From JAIBJN01 sp963811635 (GTDB lineage: Bacteria > Actinomycetota > Thermoleophilia > Gaiellales > Gaiellaceae), in contig CAWESB010000003.1 of the NCBI GenBank assembly GCA_963811635.1, forward strand, positions 1 to 64,000: 64,000 nucleotides of DNA. Reading direction: 5' to 3'. Every line of letters starts with the position of its first letter. Position 1 is the stretch's first letter. A model generated the notes under the pieces. It worked only from the letters and a program-made list of their open reading frames with translations. It made no database searches and was not told the DNA's origin. The position numbers and the translations under genes are program-made. Of this stretch, positions 6,787-14,737 are shown one piece after another.

Positions 6787-7932
6787 ATGAAGGTCGTCCT
6801 CCTCGGCTGCGGGTTCCACGGGCGCGGCATCGGCTACCAGCTCGCCGCGGCCGAAGGGGTCGAGCTGTCCGTGCTCGACCTCGACGGAGCGAGGGCGGAG
6901 GCGGTGGGGGAGAAGGCCGGCGTCCCGTCCGGGACGGCCGACGTCACCGATCCCGAGGGACTGCGAGAGGCGCTCGCCGGCGCGGGGCTCGTCGTGAACG
7001 CAGTCGGCCCGTACCACCGGACGGCGCTCGGCGTCGTCGAGGCCGCGCTCGACGCGGGCGCGCACTACGTGGACATGAACGACGACCACGAGGTCGCCGA
7101 GGCGCTCCTGCTCGACCCGGCGTGGGACGAGCGGGCCCGCGGCGCGGCCGTCACGGTCCTCGTCGACTGCGGCGTCGTGCCCGGCCTCTCCGGAATGCTC
7201 GTGCGCCACGCCGCCGACCGGCTGGACGAGACAGAGCGCGTCGCGATCCGCTTCGGCTGGAACTACAACCGGGCCTACCCCGCCGCGATCCAGCACTTCC
7301 TCCGGATCAACAGCGGCCGCGGGCTCCAGGTCGTCGACGGCGAGCAGGTGCGCATGCCGCCCTTCGAGGGCCGCGAGGAGGTGGACTTCGACGAGCCGGT
7401 CGGACGCTTCGCCGTGTACTTCACGGGCGTGCCGGATCCGGTCGCCATCGCGCGGTTCGTCCCTGGGGTCCGGAACGCGACGGCGAAGGGCGCCTTCTAC
7501 CAGGAGGAGGCGAACGACCTCGTGCGCGAGATGATCCGCTGGGGGTTCACCGCCTACGAGCCTCCGTCCGAGGGGCTGCCGGGCCCGCTCGACTACCTCG
7601 TCTCGTACCTCGCGTCGCCCGCGGGGGAGCGGTTCTTCGAGATCCCGCGCCGGGAGCTTCCGCTTGCGCTGCGGGTCGAGGTCGAGGGCCGGCGGGCGGG
7701 GGAGCCGGCGACGCTCCGCTACGAGGTGCACGACCGGTCGCGGCGCGCGACGACGACGTTCACGGCGCTGGCCGCGCTCGCCGTCGTGCGCGGCGAGCTC
7801 GAGCCCGGTGTCCTGACGCCCGAGGCGTGGCCGGATGCGGCCGGCTTCCTCCAGACGCTCCTCACCGACCCCGACGTCCGCATCTCCCACGGGTGCGACA
7901 GCGGGCCCGCGGAGGCCCTGGCGTTCGACTAG
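6787..7932 (+). CDS. Saccharopine dehydrogenase-like NAD(P)-binding protein
   Basis: About 381 residues from ATG 6787. The N-terminus is a Rossmann dinucleotide site (VVLLGCGFHGRGIG), followed by a strand pattern with VVNAVGPY and AGAHYVDMNDD, typical of the saccharopine dehydrogenase/reductase NAD-binding family. Family members include lysine-pathway enzymes, homospermidine synthase-like proteins and trans-acting enoyl reductases, so the substrate cannot be named. Its stop codon interlocks with that of the convergent PPOX gene in a shared CTAG. An in-frame ATG lies 24 nt upstream of the chosen start. Confidence 0.8.
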   Translation: MKVVLLGCGFHGRGIGYQLAAAEGVELSVLDLDGARAEAVGEKAGVPSGTADVTDPEGLREALAGAGLVVNAVGPYHRTALGVVEAALDAGAHYVDMNDDHEVAEALLLDPAWDERARGAAVTVLVDCGVVPGLSGMLVRHAADRLDETERVAIRFGWNYNRAYPAAIQHFLRINSGRGLQVVDGEQVRMPPFEGREEVDFDEPVGRFAVYFTGVPDPVAIARFVPGVRNATAKGAFYQEEANDLVREMIRWGFTAYEPPSEGLPGPLDYLVSYLASPAGERFFEIPRRELPLALRVEVEGRRAGEPATLRYEVHDRSRRATTTFTALAALAVVRGELEPGVLTPEAWPDAAGFLQTLLTDPDVRISHGCDSGPAEALAFD

Positions 7933-8321
7933 GAGTGCTCGTGCCAGCGCTCGGGCTCGACCAGCGCGGTGATGCGCGGTCGCTCCCGGTTCTTGTACGG
8001 CGTGCCGCGGTAGCGCTGCGAGAGGCGGTCGATGTCGACCAGGCCTTCGTCGTCGTGCAGCTCGACGACCCGCCCCAGAACCGTGACGGCCCGGTACCAG
8101 TCGCCGAGGTCGATTACCGTGATGGAGACTCTCGGGTCGCGGCGCATATGCTTCAGGCGCAGCCGCTCGGCATCCATGTTGAGCAGAATCCGCCCGTCGT
8201 CCCAGTCGTACCAGGTCGCCGCCGAGTAGGGCGCGCCGTCGGAGCGGACCGTCGACACGACGGCGGCGTGCGGCCCCTTCAGGAACTCGACCAGCTCGTC
8301 CGGTAACGGGGCGGTCGGCAC
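7929..8321 (-). CDS. PPOX-class (pyridoxamine oxidase-like) split-barrel protein
   Basis: About 130 residues from GTG 8321. The fold signature is clear: PDELVEFLKGPHAAVVSTVRSDGAPYSAATWY, then ILLNMDAERLRLKHMRRDPRVSITVID, as in F420- or FMN-dependent actinobacterial proteins of the Rv1155 type. These reduce F420-dependent substrates or bind flavin/biliverdin; the substrate is unknown here. The long upstream extension of the frame is not conserved-looking and overlaps the next promoter. A TACACT -10 box ends 6 nt before the GTG, suggesting a leaderless transcript. Confidence 0.82.
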   Translation of the reverse strand: MPTAPLPDELVEFLKGPHAAVVSTVRSDGAPYSAATWYDWDDGRILLNMDAERLRLKHMRRDPRVSITVIDLGDWYRAVTVLGRVVELHDDEGLVDIDRLSQRYRGTPYKNRERPRITALVEPERWHEHS

Positions 8322-8327
8322 CGCGCC

Positions 8328-8333
8328 AGTGTA
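8328..8333 (-). promoter_or_regulatory. -10 box of a probable leaderless PPOX transcript
   Basis: TACACT on the minus strand, 6 nt before GTG 8321. The spacing puts the transcription start at or next to the start codon. No good -35 element is visible. On the other strand, TATATT near 8357 may serve as the -10 element of the divergent FAD oxidase operon. Confidence 0.4.
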
Positions 8334-8397
8334 GTGCCAAGGCGGTGAAGGGCTGATATATTTATGAAATCCACGCCGAATACCACGGAGGGCAGGG

Positions 8398-9702
8398 ATG
8401 AGGAAGAACGCCGACGCGATCGTCATCGGCGCCGGCGTGATCGGCGCCGCCATCGCCTTCGAGCTCGCGAAGCGCGGCTACAAGACGCTCAACATCGACA
8501 AGCTCCCGGCCGCCGGCTACGGGCCGACGAGCAACTCGTGCTCCATCGTCCGCGCGCACTACTCGTCCTGGGACGGGGTCGCAATGGCCTACGAGGGGTT
8601 CGCCTACTGGAAGGACTGGCCGAACTACCTCGAGCACGAGGACGAGCGCGGCTTCGCGAAGTACATGGACTGCGGGACGGTCCTCTTCAAGAGCAAGACC
8701 GGCCACCACGAGAAGGTTCTCAAGCACTACCGCGAGCTCGGGGTCGAGTTCGAGGACTGGGACACGGAGACGCTGGCCGAGCGCGTCCCCTACTACGATC
8801 TCGGCGCCTTCTGGCCCCCGCGGCGGCCGGAGGACGAGGTGTTCTGGCAGGCGCCGGACGAGCAGCTGCCCGGCGCGATCTACACGCCCGGCTCCGGGTA
8901 CGTGAACGACCCCCAGCTTGCCTCGCACAACCTCCAGCGCGCCACCGAGGCGAAGGGCGGGGAGTTCCTCTTCAGCCGGGAGATCGTGGCCGTCCGCCGC
9001 AACGGCCGCGTGGAGGGCGTGACGCTCGAGAACGGCGAGGAGATCGACGCCCCCGTGGTCGTCAACGTCGCCGGCCCGCACTCGTTCGTCATCAACCGGA
9101 TGGCGGACGTCGAGAAGACCATGAACATCAAGACGCGCGCCCTCCGCCACGAGGTGCACATCGTCCCGGCGCCCGAGGACGTCGACTACGAGCACGCGGG
9201 GCACCACACGTCCGACGGCGACCAGGGGATCTACTTCCGCCCCGAGAGCGGGAACAACATCCTCGTCGGGAGCGAGGATCCGGAGTGCGACCCGCAGGTC
9301 TGGGTCGACAAGCCCGACGAGTTCGACCGCAACGTGACGAAGGAGCAGTGGGAGGCCCAGGTCTACCGCGTCGCGCGGCGCATCCCCGGCGTCCGCATCC
9401 CCAACCAGCCGCGCGGGATCGTCGACCTGTACGACGTCTCCGACGACTGGATCCCGATCTACGACAAGTCCGATCTCGACGGCTTCTACATGGCCGTCGG
9501 CACGAGCGGCAACCAGTTCAAGAACGCCCCCGTCGTCGGCCATCTGATGGCGGAGCTGATCGACGCCTGCGAGAAGGGCGCCGATCACGACGGGGACTCC
9601 GTCCAGGTCACGGTCCCGTACGGCGGCTTCACCCTCGACGCGGGCTTCTATTCGCGCAACCGCGAGATCAATCCGGACTCGAGCTTCTCGGTGAACGGTT
9701 GA
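8398..9702 (+). CDS. FAD-dependent oxidoreductase, DAO/sarcosine oxidase type
   Basis: A 434-residue flavoprotein with an N-terminal FAD dinucleotide motif (IVIGAGVIGAAIAFELAKRG, residues 8-27) and the DAO-family C-terminal pattern (GIVDLYDVSDDWIPIYD, then GFYMAVGTSGNQFKNAPVVGHLMAELI). Family members oxidise secondary or tertiary amines such as sarcosine, dimethylglycine or D-amino acids to imines with release of hydrogen peroxide or transfer to another acceptor. First gene of an operon with a GntR regulator and a GcvT-C-like protein, which supports an N-methyl amine substrate. ATG with GGAGG 5 nt upstream. Confidence 0.88.
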   Translation: MRKNADAIVIGAGVIGAAIAFELAKRGYKTLNIDKLPAAGYGPTSNSCSIVRAHYSSWDGVAMAYEGFAYWKDWPNYLEHEDERGFAKYMDCGTVLFKSKTGHHEKVLKHYRELGVEFEDWDTETLAERVPYYDLGAFWPPRRPEDEVFWQAPDEQLPGAIYTPGSGYVNDPQLASHNLQRATEAKGGEFLFSREIVAVRRNGRVEGVTLENGEEIDAPVVVNVAGPHSFVINRMADVEKTMNIKTRALRHEVHIVPAPEDVDYEHAGHHTSDGDQGIYFRPESGNNILVGSEDPECDPQVWVDKPDEFDRNVTKEQWEAQVYRVARRIPGVRIPNQPRGIVDLYDVSDDWIPIYDKSDLDGFYMAVGTSGNQFKNAPVVGHLMAELIDACEKGADHDGDSVQVTVPYGGFTLDAGFYSRNREINPDSSFSVNG

Positions 9703-9703
9703 C

Positions 9704-10375
9704 GTGCGGAGCGGCCAGCTAGCGCTCGGGAACGAGGTTCCGACCGGGGCGTCGCTCGCCGAGCGCGCCTACCTGGTGTTGCGCCACCGGATCGTGACGC
9801 TGGAGATGCCTCCGGGCTCGCCCGTCGCCGAGGATGAGGTGATGCACGAGCTCGGCGTGAGCCGGACACCGATCCGCGAGGCGATCATCCGCCTCGCGAA
9901 GGACGGCCTCGTCACGGTTGTGCCGCGGCGGCAGACGCTCGTGAGCGAGATCCGCATCGGCCACCTGGCCGAGATCTCCGAGGTGCGGTCGGAGCTGGAG
10001 GGCTTCGCGGCCGGGCTCGCGGCGGAGCGCTTCTCGCCCGCCGACGCTCCCGAGCTCGCCGAGCTCCTCGAGGAGCTCGACCACGTCGAGCGGCTCGGCG
10101 AGAACGAGACGCTCATCGAGCTCGACCGCAAGGTGCACGACTTCGTCTACCGCACCTGCCGGAACTCGTTCCTCCGCGAGGACGGGTCGCGCTACTACTA
10201 CCTTTCGCTTCGCATCTGGTTCGTCGTCCTCGACCGCGTCGCCCGGCTCGACGAGGCCGTCAGCGAGCACCGGCAGCTGCTGCGGGCGATCGAGGCGGGA
10301 AACGCCGCCGCGGCGAGCGAGGTCGCGAGCCGGCACGTCACCGCGTTCGAGCGGGCGATCAGGCAGGTTCTTTGA
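9704..10375 (+). CDS. GntR family regulator, FadR/FCD subfamily
   Basis: 223 residues. The winged HTH at about 18-85 (LAERAYLVLRHRIVTLEMPPGS, then ELGVSRTPIREAIIRLAKDGLV) and an all-helical FCD ligand domain (about 90-220, with RSELEGFAAGLAAERF and SEHRQLLRAIEAGN) define the FadR-type GntR regulators, which usually bind a carboxylic-acid ligand with a metal ion. GTG start one nt after the stop of the FAD oxidase gene; the next gene starts inside its stop (TTGA). It probably controls this three-gene operon. Confidence 0.9.
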   Translation: MRSGQLALGNEVPTGASLAERAYLVLRHRIVTLEMPPGSPVAEDEVMHELGVSRTPIREAIIRLAKDGLVTVVPRRQTLVSEIRIGHLAEISEVRSELEGFAAGLAAERFSPADAPELAELLEELDHVERLGENETLIELDRKVHDFVYRTCRNSFLREDGSRYYYLSLRIWFVVLDRVARLDEAVSEHRQLLRAIEAGNAAAASEVASRHVTAFERAIRQVL

Positions 10376-10701
10376 CGCCCGCCCACCAGGCGTCGAAGAG
10401 CGCGAACGCGCGGGACGCGCTTCAGCGGCTCGCCGGAGAGCCGCTGCGGCGGAGCATCGTCGGCGTCGCGCTCGACGGGGACCAGGTGCCCGACCCGGAG
10501 TCCGTGGTCGAGCACGAGGGCGAGCCCGTCGGGGCGATCACGGTCGCGGTGCACAGTGCGGTGCTCGACCGCGTCGTCGCGCTCGCGGTGGTCGACGGCA
10601 ACGCGGCCGGCGTGGGAACGCGGGTGCGGGTCGGCGACGCCGAGGGCGAGGTCGCCGCGCTCCCGTTCTACGACCCCGAGCGCCGGCGGCCGCGCGTCTA
10701 G
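10372..10701 (+). CDS. Stand-alone GcvT C-terminal barrel-like protein
   Basis: A 109-residue protein resembling only the C-terminal beta-barrel domain of glycine cleavage T protein and dimethylglycine/sarcosine dehydrogenases: LRRSIVGVALDGDQVPDPES, GEPVGAITVAVHSAVLDRVVALAVVD and a closing VAALPFYDPERRRPR. The folate-binding N-terminal domains of GcvT are absent. Its operon partner is a DAO-type FAD oxidase, so it may supply in trans a domain that is fused in dimethylglycine dehydrogenase. TTG start overlapping the upstream stop. Its own stop shares a CTAG with the convergent LigD-like gene. Confidence 0.7.
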   Translation: MTPAHQASKSANARDALQRLAGEPLRRSIVGVALDGDQVPDPESVVEHEGEPVGAITVAVHSAVLDRVVALAVVDGNAAGVGTRVRVGDAEGEVAALPFYDPERRRPRV

Positions 10702-11708
10702 GTGTCCTTGCGCGCCCGGCTGGGGGCGACCCGGGGCGGCTCGTCGGGCTGCTTCGGGTAGACCGGCGGCCAGGGCGCGTCCAGGAGACCGGCAGAACGG
10801 TCACGCTCGTGCAGCTCGAGCAGCGGCTCGAGCGACTGCGGGGAGTCGTTCATCCCCGACCAGGGGTCGCCCATCGCCTCGACCCGATCGGGGACGCTCG
10901 CGATCGTGAGCTCGTCGGGGTGGACGGCGTCGATCTCGTCCCAGGCGAGCGGCGTCGACACCTGGGCGCCGGCGCGGGCGCGCACCGACCAGGCGCCGAA
11001 GATGGTCTTGTGCGGGGCGTTCTGGTTGTAGTCGACGAAGATCCGCTCGCCGCGCTCCTCCTTCCACCACGCCGCGGTGATCAGCTCGGGGCGGCGCCGC
11101 TCCAACTCGCGCGCGGCCGCGACCGCTGCGGCGCGCACCTGGTAGGAGTCCCAACGCGGCTCGAGCCGGACGTAGACGTGGAGACCGCGGTTCCCGGTCG
11201 TCTTCGGGTAGCCGACGATCCCCAGCTCGTCCAGCAGCCCGCGCACCTCGGCTGCCGCGGCGCGCGCCTCCTCGAAGCCGACCCCGGGCTGCGGATCGAG
11301 GTCGAGGCGCAGCTCGTCGGCGACGTCCTGGCTCTCGGCGAGGGAGGGCCAGACATGGAACCCGAGGCAGGCCAAGTTGACGGCCCACGCCACATGGGCC
11401 ATATCGGCCAGGACGAGCGCGCGTGAGGTCGTCCCATTCGGCGTCGAGACGGTCGCCGTCTCCAGCCATTCCGGCGCGCCCTCCGGCACGCGCTTCTGGA
11501 AGAACGATTTGCCCTGCGCGCCCTGCGGGAAGCGCTGCATGAGGGCGGGCCGGCCGCCCGAGGCGGCGAGGAACGGCTCCGCAACGGCGAGGTAGTAACG
11601 CACGAGGTCGAGCTTCGTCTCGCCCCGCTCAGGGAAGAAGACCTTGTCCGGGCTCGTGATCCTGATGCTCCGCCCGGCGATGTCGAGCGCCTGCGCGTCA
11701 GCGGCCAC
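10698..11708 (-). CDS. LigD-like polymerase (archaeo-eukaryotic primase) domain protein
   Basis: A 336-residue protein matching the polymerase domain of bacterial non-homologous end-joining ligase LigD. Catalytic acidic residues sit in LRLDLDPQPG (D136, D138) and in IFVDYNQN (D226), with a nucleotide-binding motif TTGNRGLHVYV around 170-180. The enzyme adds ribo- or deoxyribonucleotides and fills gaps at double-strand breaks. It stands alone, without a fused ligase or nuclease, and no Ku gene is in the window; free-standing PolDom proteins are common in actinobacteria. Upstream on the same strand are a 41-residue peptide gene and the RTX-like gene. Confidence 0.9.
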   Translation of the reverse strand: MAADAQALDIAGRSIRITSPDKVFFPERGETKLDLVRYYLAVAEPFLAASGGRPALMQRFPQGAQGKSFFQKRVPEGAPEWLETATVSTPNGTTSRALVLADMAHVAWAVNLACLGFHVWPSLAESQDVADELRLDLDPQPGVGFEEARAAAAEVRGLLDELGIVGYPKTTGNRGLHVYVRLEPRWDSYQVRAAAVAAARELERRRPELITAAWWKEERGERIFVDYNQNAPHKTIFGAWSVRARAGAQVSTPLAWDEIDAVHPDELTIASVPDRVEAMGDPWSGMNDSPQSLEPLLELHERDRSAGLLDAPWPPVYPKQPDEPPRVAPSRARKDT

Positions 11709-11794
11709 GCCCGAAACCGTAGCCGGAGACAGAGAGCGTCGTGCCTGCGCCTCCGTCAGCGCCGAGTCGCTGGGTCAGCTCGTCAGCGGGCATT

Positions 11795-11920
11795 TCAGGC
11801 AGTCGGTTCGAGTCCGTCCGCCACGCGTGAGCTGCTTGCGAAGCTGACGAAGCCGGCGGCGACCAGCGCGATCGCCGAGGGCGCGGTGGCGACGATGAAC
11901 ACTGTGATCTTGCGCTTCAT
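11795..11920 (-). CDS. Small signal-peptide-like protein (41 aa)
   Basis: A short frame starting at ATG 11920 with a good ribosome binding site (AAAGGA, 5 nt spacing). The product begins MKRK and has a hydrophobic run of about 22 residues (ITVFIVATAPSAIALVAAGF) ending near SFASS, then a polar tail of about 12 residues. It could be a secreted peptide or a small membrane protein. It lies about 100 bp downstream of the RTX-like gene on the same strand, separated by a hairpin. No homology recognised. Confidence 0.45.
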   Translation of the reverse strand: MKRKITVFIVATAPSAIALVAAGFVSFASSSRVADGLEPTA

Positions 11921-11967
11921 GAGAGTCCTTTCCGTGAGACCGGTCGATGGGTGGTCTTCAAGGTTCC

Positions 11968-11995
11968 GCAGGGCCCCCAGGACCGGGGGCCCTGC
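11968..11995 (-). terminator. Perfect 11-bp hairpin after the RTX-like gene
   Basis: Arms GCAGGGCCCCC and GGGGGCCCTGC with a 6-nt loop, 21 nt downstream of the RTX-like stop on the minus strand. There is no T run; it is probably a GC-type terminator or attenuator before the 41-residue gene. Confidence 0.6.
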
Positions 11996-12016
11996 ACATC
12001 TCCTCCGGTGGTTTCT

Positions 12017-13102
12017 CTAGGGGACGAGCACGCCGTCCACGAAGAGCTGGATCACACCGGCGGCCAGGCCGGTGGAGTCCACCGTGTCCGTGCCCGCGAG
12101 CGTGTTGATCTCGAGCCGGTCGCTCGCCGCCTCGGCGTGGAGGATCTCGATCGCCGGGGCGAGACCGTCGACGTTCACTCCGCCGACGTTGCCGCTGACG
12201 TCGATCGCGTCGTTGCCGTTCGTGGCGTTGACGACGACGCGGTCGGCCTGGCCGTCGCCGGTAGCGCCGCCGAGAGCGGCTGCGAGGTCGACGGTGAGCT
12301 CGTCGACGTCGGTTGCGCTCAGGTCGTCGACGGTGACCAGGTCGGCGCCGCCGAGGGCGTTGAAGTCGACGCGCTCGACGCTGTCGGTGTCCATCGTGAT
12401 GTTGCCGATGTCACGGAAGAACCTGAGCCGGTCTCCGTTCGCCGTCATGTCGATCCGCTCGTCGATGTTGGCCCCGTTGAAGACCATCGTGTCGAGGCCG
12501 GACTGACCCTCGACCACGTCGCTTCCGTCGCCTGGATCCCAGACGAAGGTGTCGTGGCCGGCGCCCATCAGCGCGACGTCGTTGCCGGCGTTACCGTCGA
12601 TCGAGTCGTTTCCGAGCTGGCCGAGCAGTGTCTCGACGCCCCTGCCGCCGGCGAGGGTGTCGTTTCCTCGTCCGCCGGCGAGTGTCGTCGCGATCTGGTC
12701 GGTGAAGACGCCGTTGGCCTCGTCGATGCGCACGAGGTCGTCGCCCGGGCGGGCGCTGACCGCGATCTTCGTGATCTCGCTGCGCAGGAAGGCGAACTCG
12801 GCCGAGCCGTCGTCGCCGGCGTCGACCTCGAGAACGCCGGGGTCGCCGGCCCGCAGGCGAAGCGCGATCTTCTCGCTCGCGTTCGTGCCCGTGACCCGCA
12901 GCTCCCCGCGCTTGAGCTTCGGCCGCGGGAGCGGGCTTTGGCTGAGCCGATGCGAGGCCTTGGCGGTCCCTCCGTCGGTCGCCGCGCTCGCCGGGCCGGC
13001 CGCGAGCCCGGCCGCGACGGCCGCAGCTACGACCACTGCGGAAGCCGCCAGCCGCCTCGGCCGCGTGGCGTGCGATGCCTTGATTCGAATGAAGGTCTTC
13101 AT
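12017..13102 (-). CDS. Secreted RTX-like calcium-binding repeat protein
   Basis: 361 residues. Residues 1-41 form a signal peptide (basic start, long Ala/Val core, cleavage near ASAATDGG). Residues about 143-205 contain hemolysin-type nonapeptide repeats such as GGRGNDTLAGG, GQLGNDSIDGNAGND and DGSDVVEGQSGLDT, which fold as Ca2+-binding beta-rolls outside the cell. Flanking regions are Asp/Gly/Val-rich beta-type sequence with no enzyme motif, so a structural or adhesive role is more likely than catalysis. ATG with AAAGGAAG upstream. No type I secretion genes are nearby, and the N-terminal signal suggests Sec export. Confidence 0.85.
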   Translation of the reverse strand: MKTFIRIKASHATRPRRLAASAVVVAAAVAAGLAAGPASAATDGGTAKASHRLSQSPLPRPKLKRGELRVTGTNASEKIALRLRAGDPGVLEVDAGDDGSAEFAFLRSEITKIAVSARPGDDLVRIDEANGVFTDQIATTLAGGRGNDTLAGGRGVETLLGQLGNDSIDGNAGNDVALMGAGHDTFVWDPGDGSDVVEGQSGLDTMVFNGANIDERIDMTANGDRLRFFRDIGNITMDTDSVERVDFNALGGADLVTVDDLSATDVDELTVDLAAALGGATGDGQADRVVVNATNGNDAIDVSGNVGGVNVDGLAPAIEILHAEAASDRLEINTLAGTDTVDSTGLAAGVIQLFVDGVLVP

Positions 13103-13432
13103 GGTCTTCCTTTCGGAGTGGTTGACCTTTCGTGGGCTAGAGACACCGCTGACCGCCCTCTATTCCCGTACGGACAAATTCGCGCCCGGCTGCGAGTCGA
13201 GAGCGCGGGTCGCCGTCGGGATCTCCGGCGAAGACGAGTGGACAGCCGATCTCCGGGGAGCCGCACGAAACCCGCGCTGATGGAGGGCTGGGGAATAACC
13301 TCGGCCCGGCGGGGTCATCCAGTGTGTGAACGTCTTTACGCGCGAGCGCCGTACCCTGAACGCCGGCCTTCCGGCACGGCCGTGGGTGGCCGTAGGTGCA
13401 CGACCAGAGCTACCGTTCGTCCTGCCGTGTCG
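13103..13432. other. 330-bp divergent intergenic region
   Basis: Separates the RTX-like gene (-) from the anti-sigma gene (+), so it must hold promoters for both. The RTX ribosome binding site is at its left edge. I could not find a convincing -35/-10 pair or a clear ECF-type GGAAC/CGTC pair, and no small gene with a good ribosome binding site is apparent. Confidence 0.4.
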
Positions 13433-14116
13433 ATGAGACGCCGTCGACAAGACGAAGCCGGTGGTCAGGAGATCGCCGAACTGGCTGCGCTCGCCGACGG
13501 CACCCTCGCGCCGGACCGGCGTGCCGCGCTCGAGGCGCAAGTCGCGGCGTCCCCGGAGCTTGCCGATCGGCTCGCCGAGCAACGGCGCGCGCTGGCGCTC
13601 ACGCGCAGCGCGGCGAGCGAGGTCGAGGCGCCGGCGGCCCTGCGGGCGCGAGTCGAGGCGCAACGACCTGCTCGCCGCGTGCGGGCACCGCGCCGTCTCG
13701 TCCTGATCGGCGCCACCGCGGCTGTTGCTCTCGTGGCCGTCGTCTTCGGGTTGGCGGTCTTCCGGTCGGAAGACGGCGGTGAACAATTCCACGCCGCGCT
13801 CGAACCGACCGAGCTGGTGCCCGGCGCAAGCGGAGAGGCGACGCTGACCAAGACATCCTCGGGCTGGCGGATCGAGCTCGACGCCACGGGGCTTCCCCGC
13901 CTCGACGGCGGGCGCTTCTACGCGGCCTGGCTACGCAGCCCGGAGGGCGTGCTCGTGCCGATCGGAACCTTCAACGAAAGCCAGGAGGTCACGCTGTGGG
14001 CGGGCGTGTCGCCGAAGGACTTCCCGACGCTGACCGTGACGCGCGAGCGTGCCGACGACGATCAGGCCTCATCGGGCGAGAGGGTGCTGGTCGGAACGGC
14101 GAGCGCCGCCGAGTGA
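13433..14116 (+). CDS. Anti-sigma factor, RskA-like, single-pass membrane
   Basis: A 227-residue protein (ATG 13433; a GTG two codons earlier is possible). The N-terminus has the anti-sigma fold pattern (EIAELAALADGTLAPDRRAALEAQ, ASPELADRLAEQRRAL) without zinc-binding Cys/His. A transmembrane helix lies at about 88-110. The extracytoplasmic part matches RskA C-terminal domains (GGRFYAAWLRSPEGVLVPIGTF, VTLWAGVSPKDFPTLTVTRE). It should hold the convergent ECF sigma factor inactive at the membrane. A paralogous arrangement occurs at 46.5-47.8 kb. Confidence 0.85.
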   Translation: MRRRRQDEAGGQEIAELAALADGTLAPDRRAALEAQVAASPELADRLAEQRRALALTRSAASEVEAPAALRARVEAQRPARRVRAPRRLVLIGATAAVALVAVVFGLAVFRSEDGGEQFHAALEPTELVPGASGEATLTKTSSGWRIELDATGLPRLDGGRFYAAWLRSPEGVLVPIGTFNESQEVTLWAGVSPKDFPTLTVTRERADDDQASSGERVLVGTASAAE

Positions 14117-14150
14117 GCCGCCGCAAGATCGGCGGGGCGGTGCACGCGGA

Positions 14151-14648
14151 TCACTCCGAGCCGCCTTCGAGCCGGCGCACGACCTGCTGGCGGGCGCGGT
14201 AGAGACGGCTCATCACCGTCCCCTCGCGGATGCGCAGGGCGTTCGCCGCTTCCTTGTAGGAAAGGCCCGTGATGTCGATGGCGACGAGCACGTCGCGGAA
14301 GTCGGCGGGTAGCGCCGCGATCGCGGCATAGAGCTCACCGACCTCGAGCGCCGTCTGCGGCTCGCGCGCCTGCGGGTCGGCGACGAGGTCGAGCTGGTCG
14401 GGGAGCGGGCCGGGACGCACCCGGCGCCGCTCGCTGCGCTTCTCGTTCAGGAAAGTGTTGCGGAGCGCGCGCAGGAGGTAGCCGAGGTCGTCCTCGTTCC
14501 GGAGCAGGCGCGGGCGGGCGAGCACGCGCGCATAGGTTTCCTGGACGATGTCCTCGGCCTCCTCGCGGGATCCGGAGAGAGCCCACGCGGCCCGGTAGAG
14601 CCGGTCCAGATGGTCTCCGAGCTGGGCGGGGTCGAGCTGGCGCTCCAT
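14151..14648 (-). CDS. ECF RNA polymerase sigma factor
   Basis: 165 residues, standard ECF size. Region 2 is at about 14-75 (LYRAAWALSGSREEAEDIVQETYARVLARP, then LGYLLRALRNTFLNEKRSERRR) and region 4 at about 107-162 (AAIAALPADFRDVLVAIDITGLSYKEAANALRIREGTVMSRLYRAR). It lies 34 bp from, and convergent to, the RskA-like anti-sigma gene; usually such pairs are co-directional, so coupled translation is not possible here. The closest relative in the window is the frameshifted sigma gene at 47.3-47.8 kb. Confidence 0.92.
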   Translation of the reverse strand: MERQLDPAQLGDHLDRLYRAAWALSGSREEAEDIVQETYARVLARPRLLRNEDDLGYLLRALRNTFLNEKRSERRRVRPGPLPDQLDLVADPQAREPQTALEVGELYAAIAALPADFRDVLVAIDITGLSYKEAANALRIREGTVMSRLYRARQQVVRRLEGGSE

Positions 14649-14737
14649 CGCAAGTGGCCTGCGGCGGCCGGTGCGTCCCGGCGAGCATAGAGTCGGAACG
14701 CATCATCCGACGAGCTGTAGGACCCGGCCGAGCGAGG

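Noticed and set aside
11951..13432. A long protein extending the anti-sigma frame upstream by about 490 codons, antisense to the RTX gene
   Set aside because: High-GC antisense frame: the RTX gene on the other strand has signal peptide and repeats, while the + frame is low in recognisable structure. The anti-sigma has its own start at 13433.
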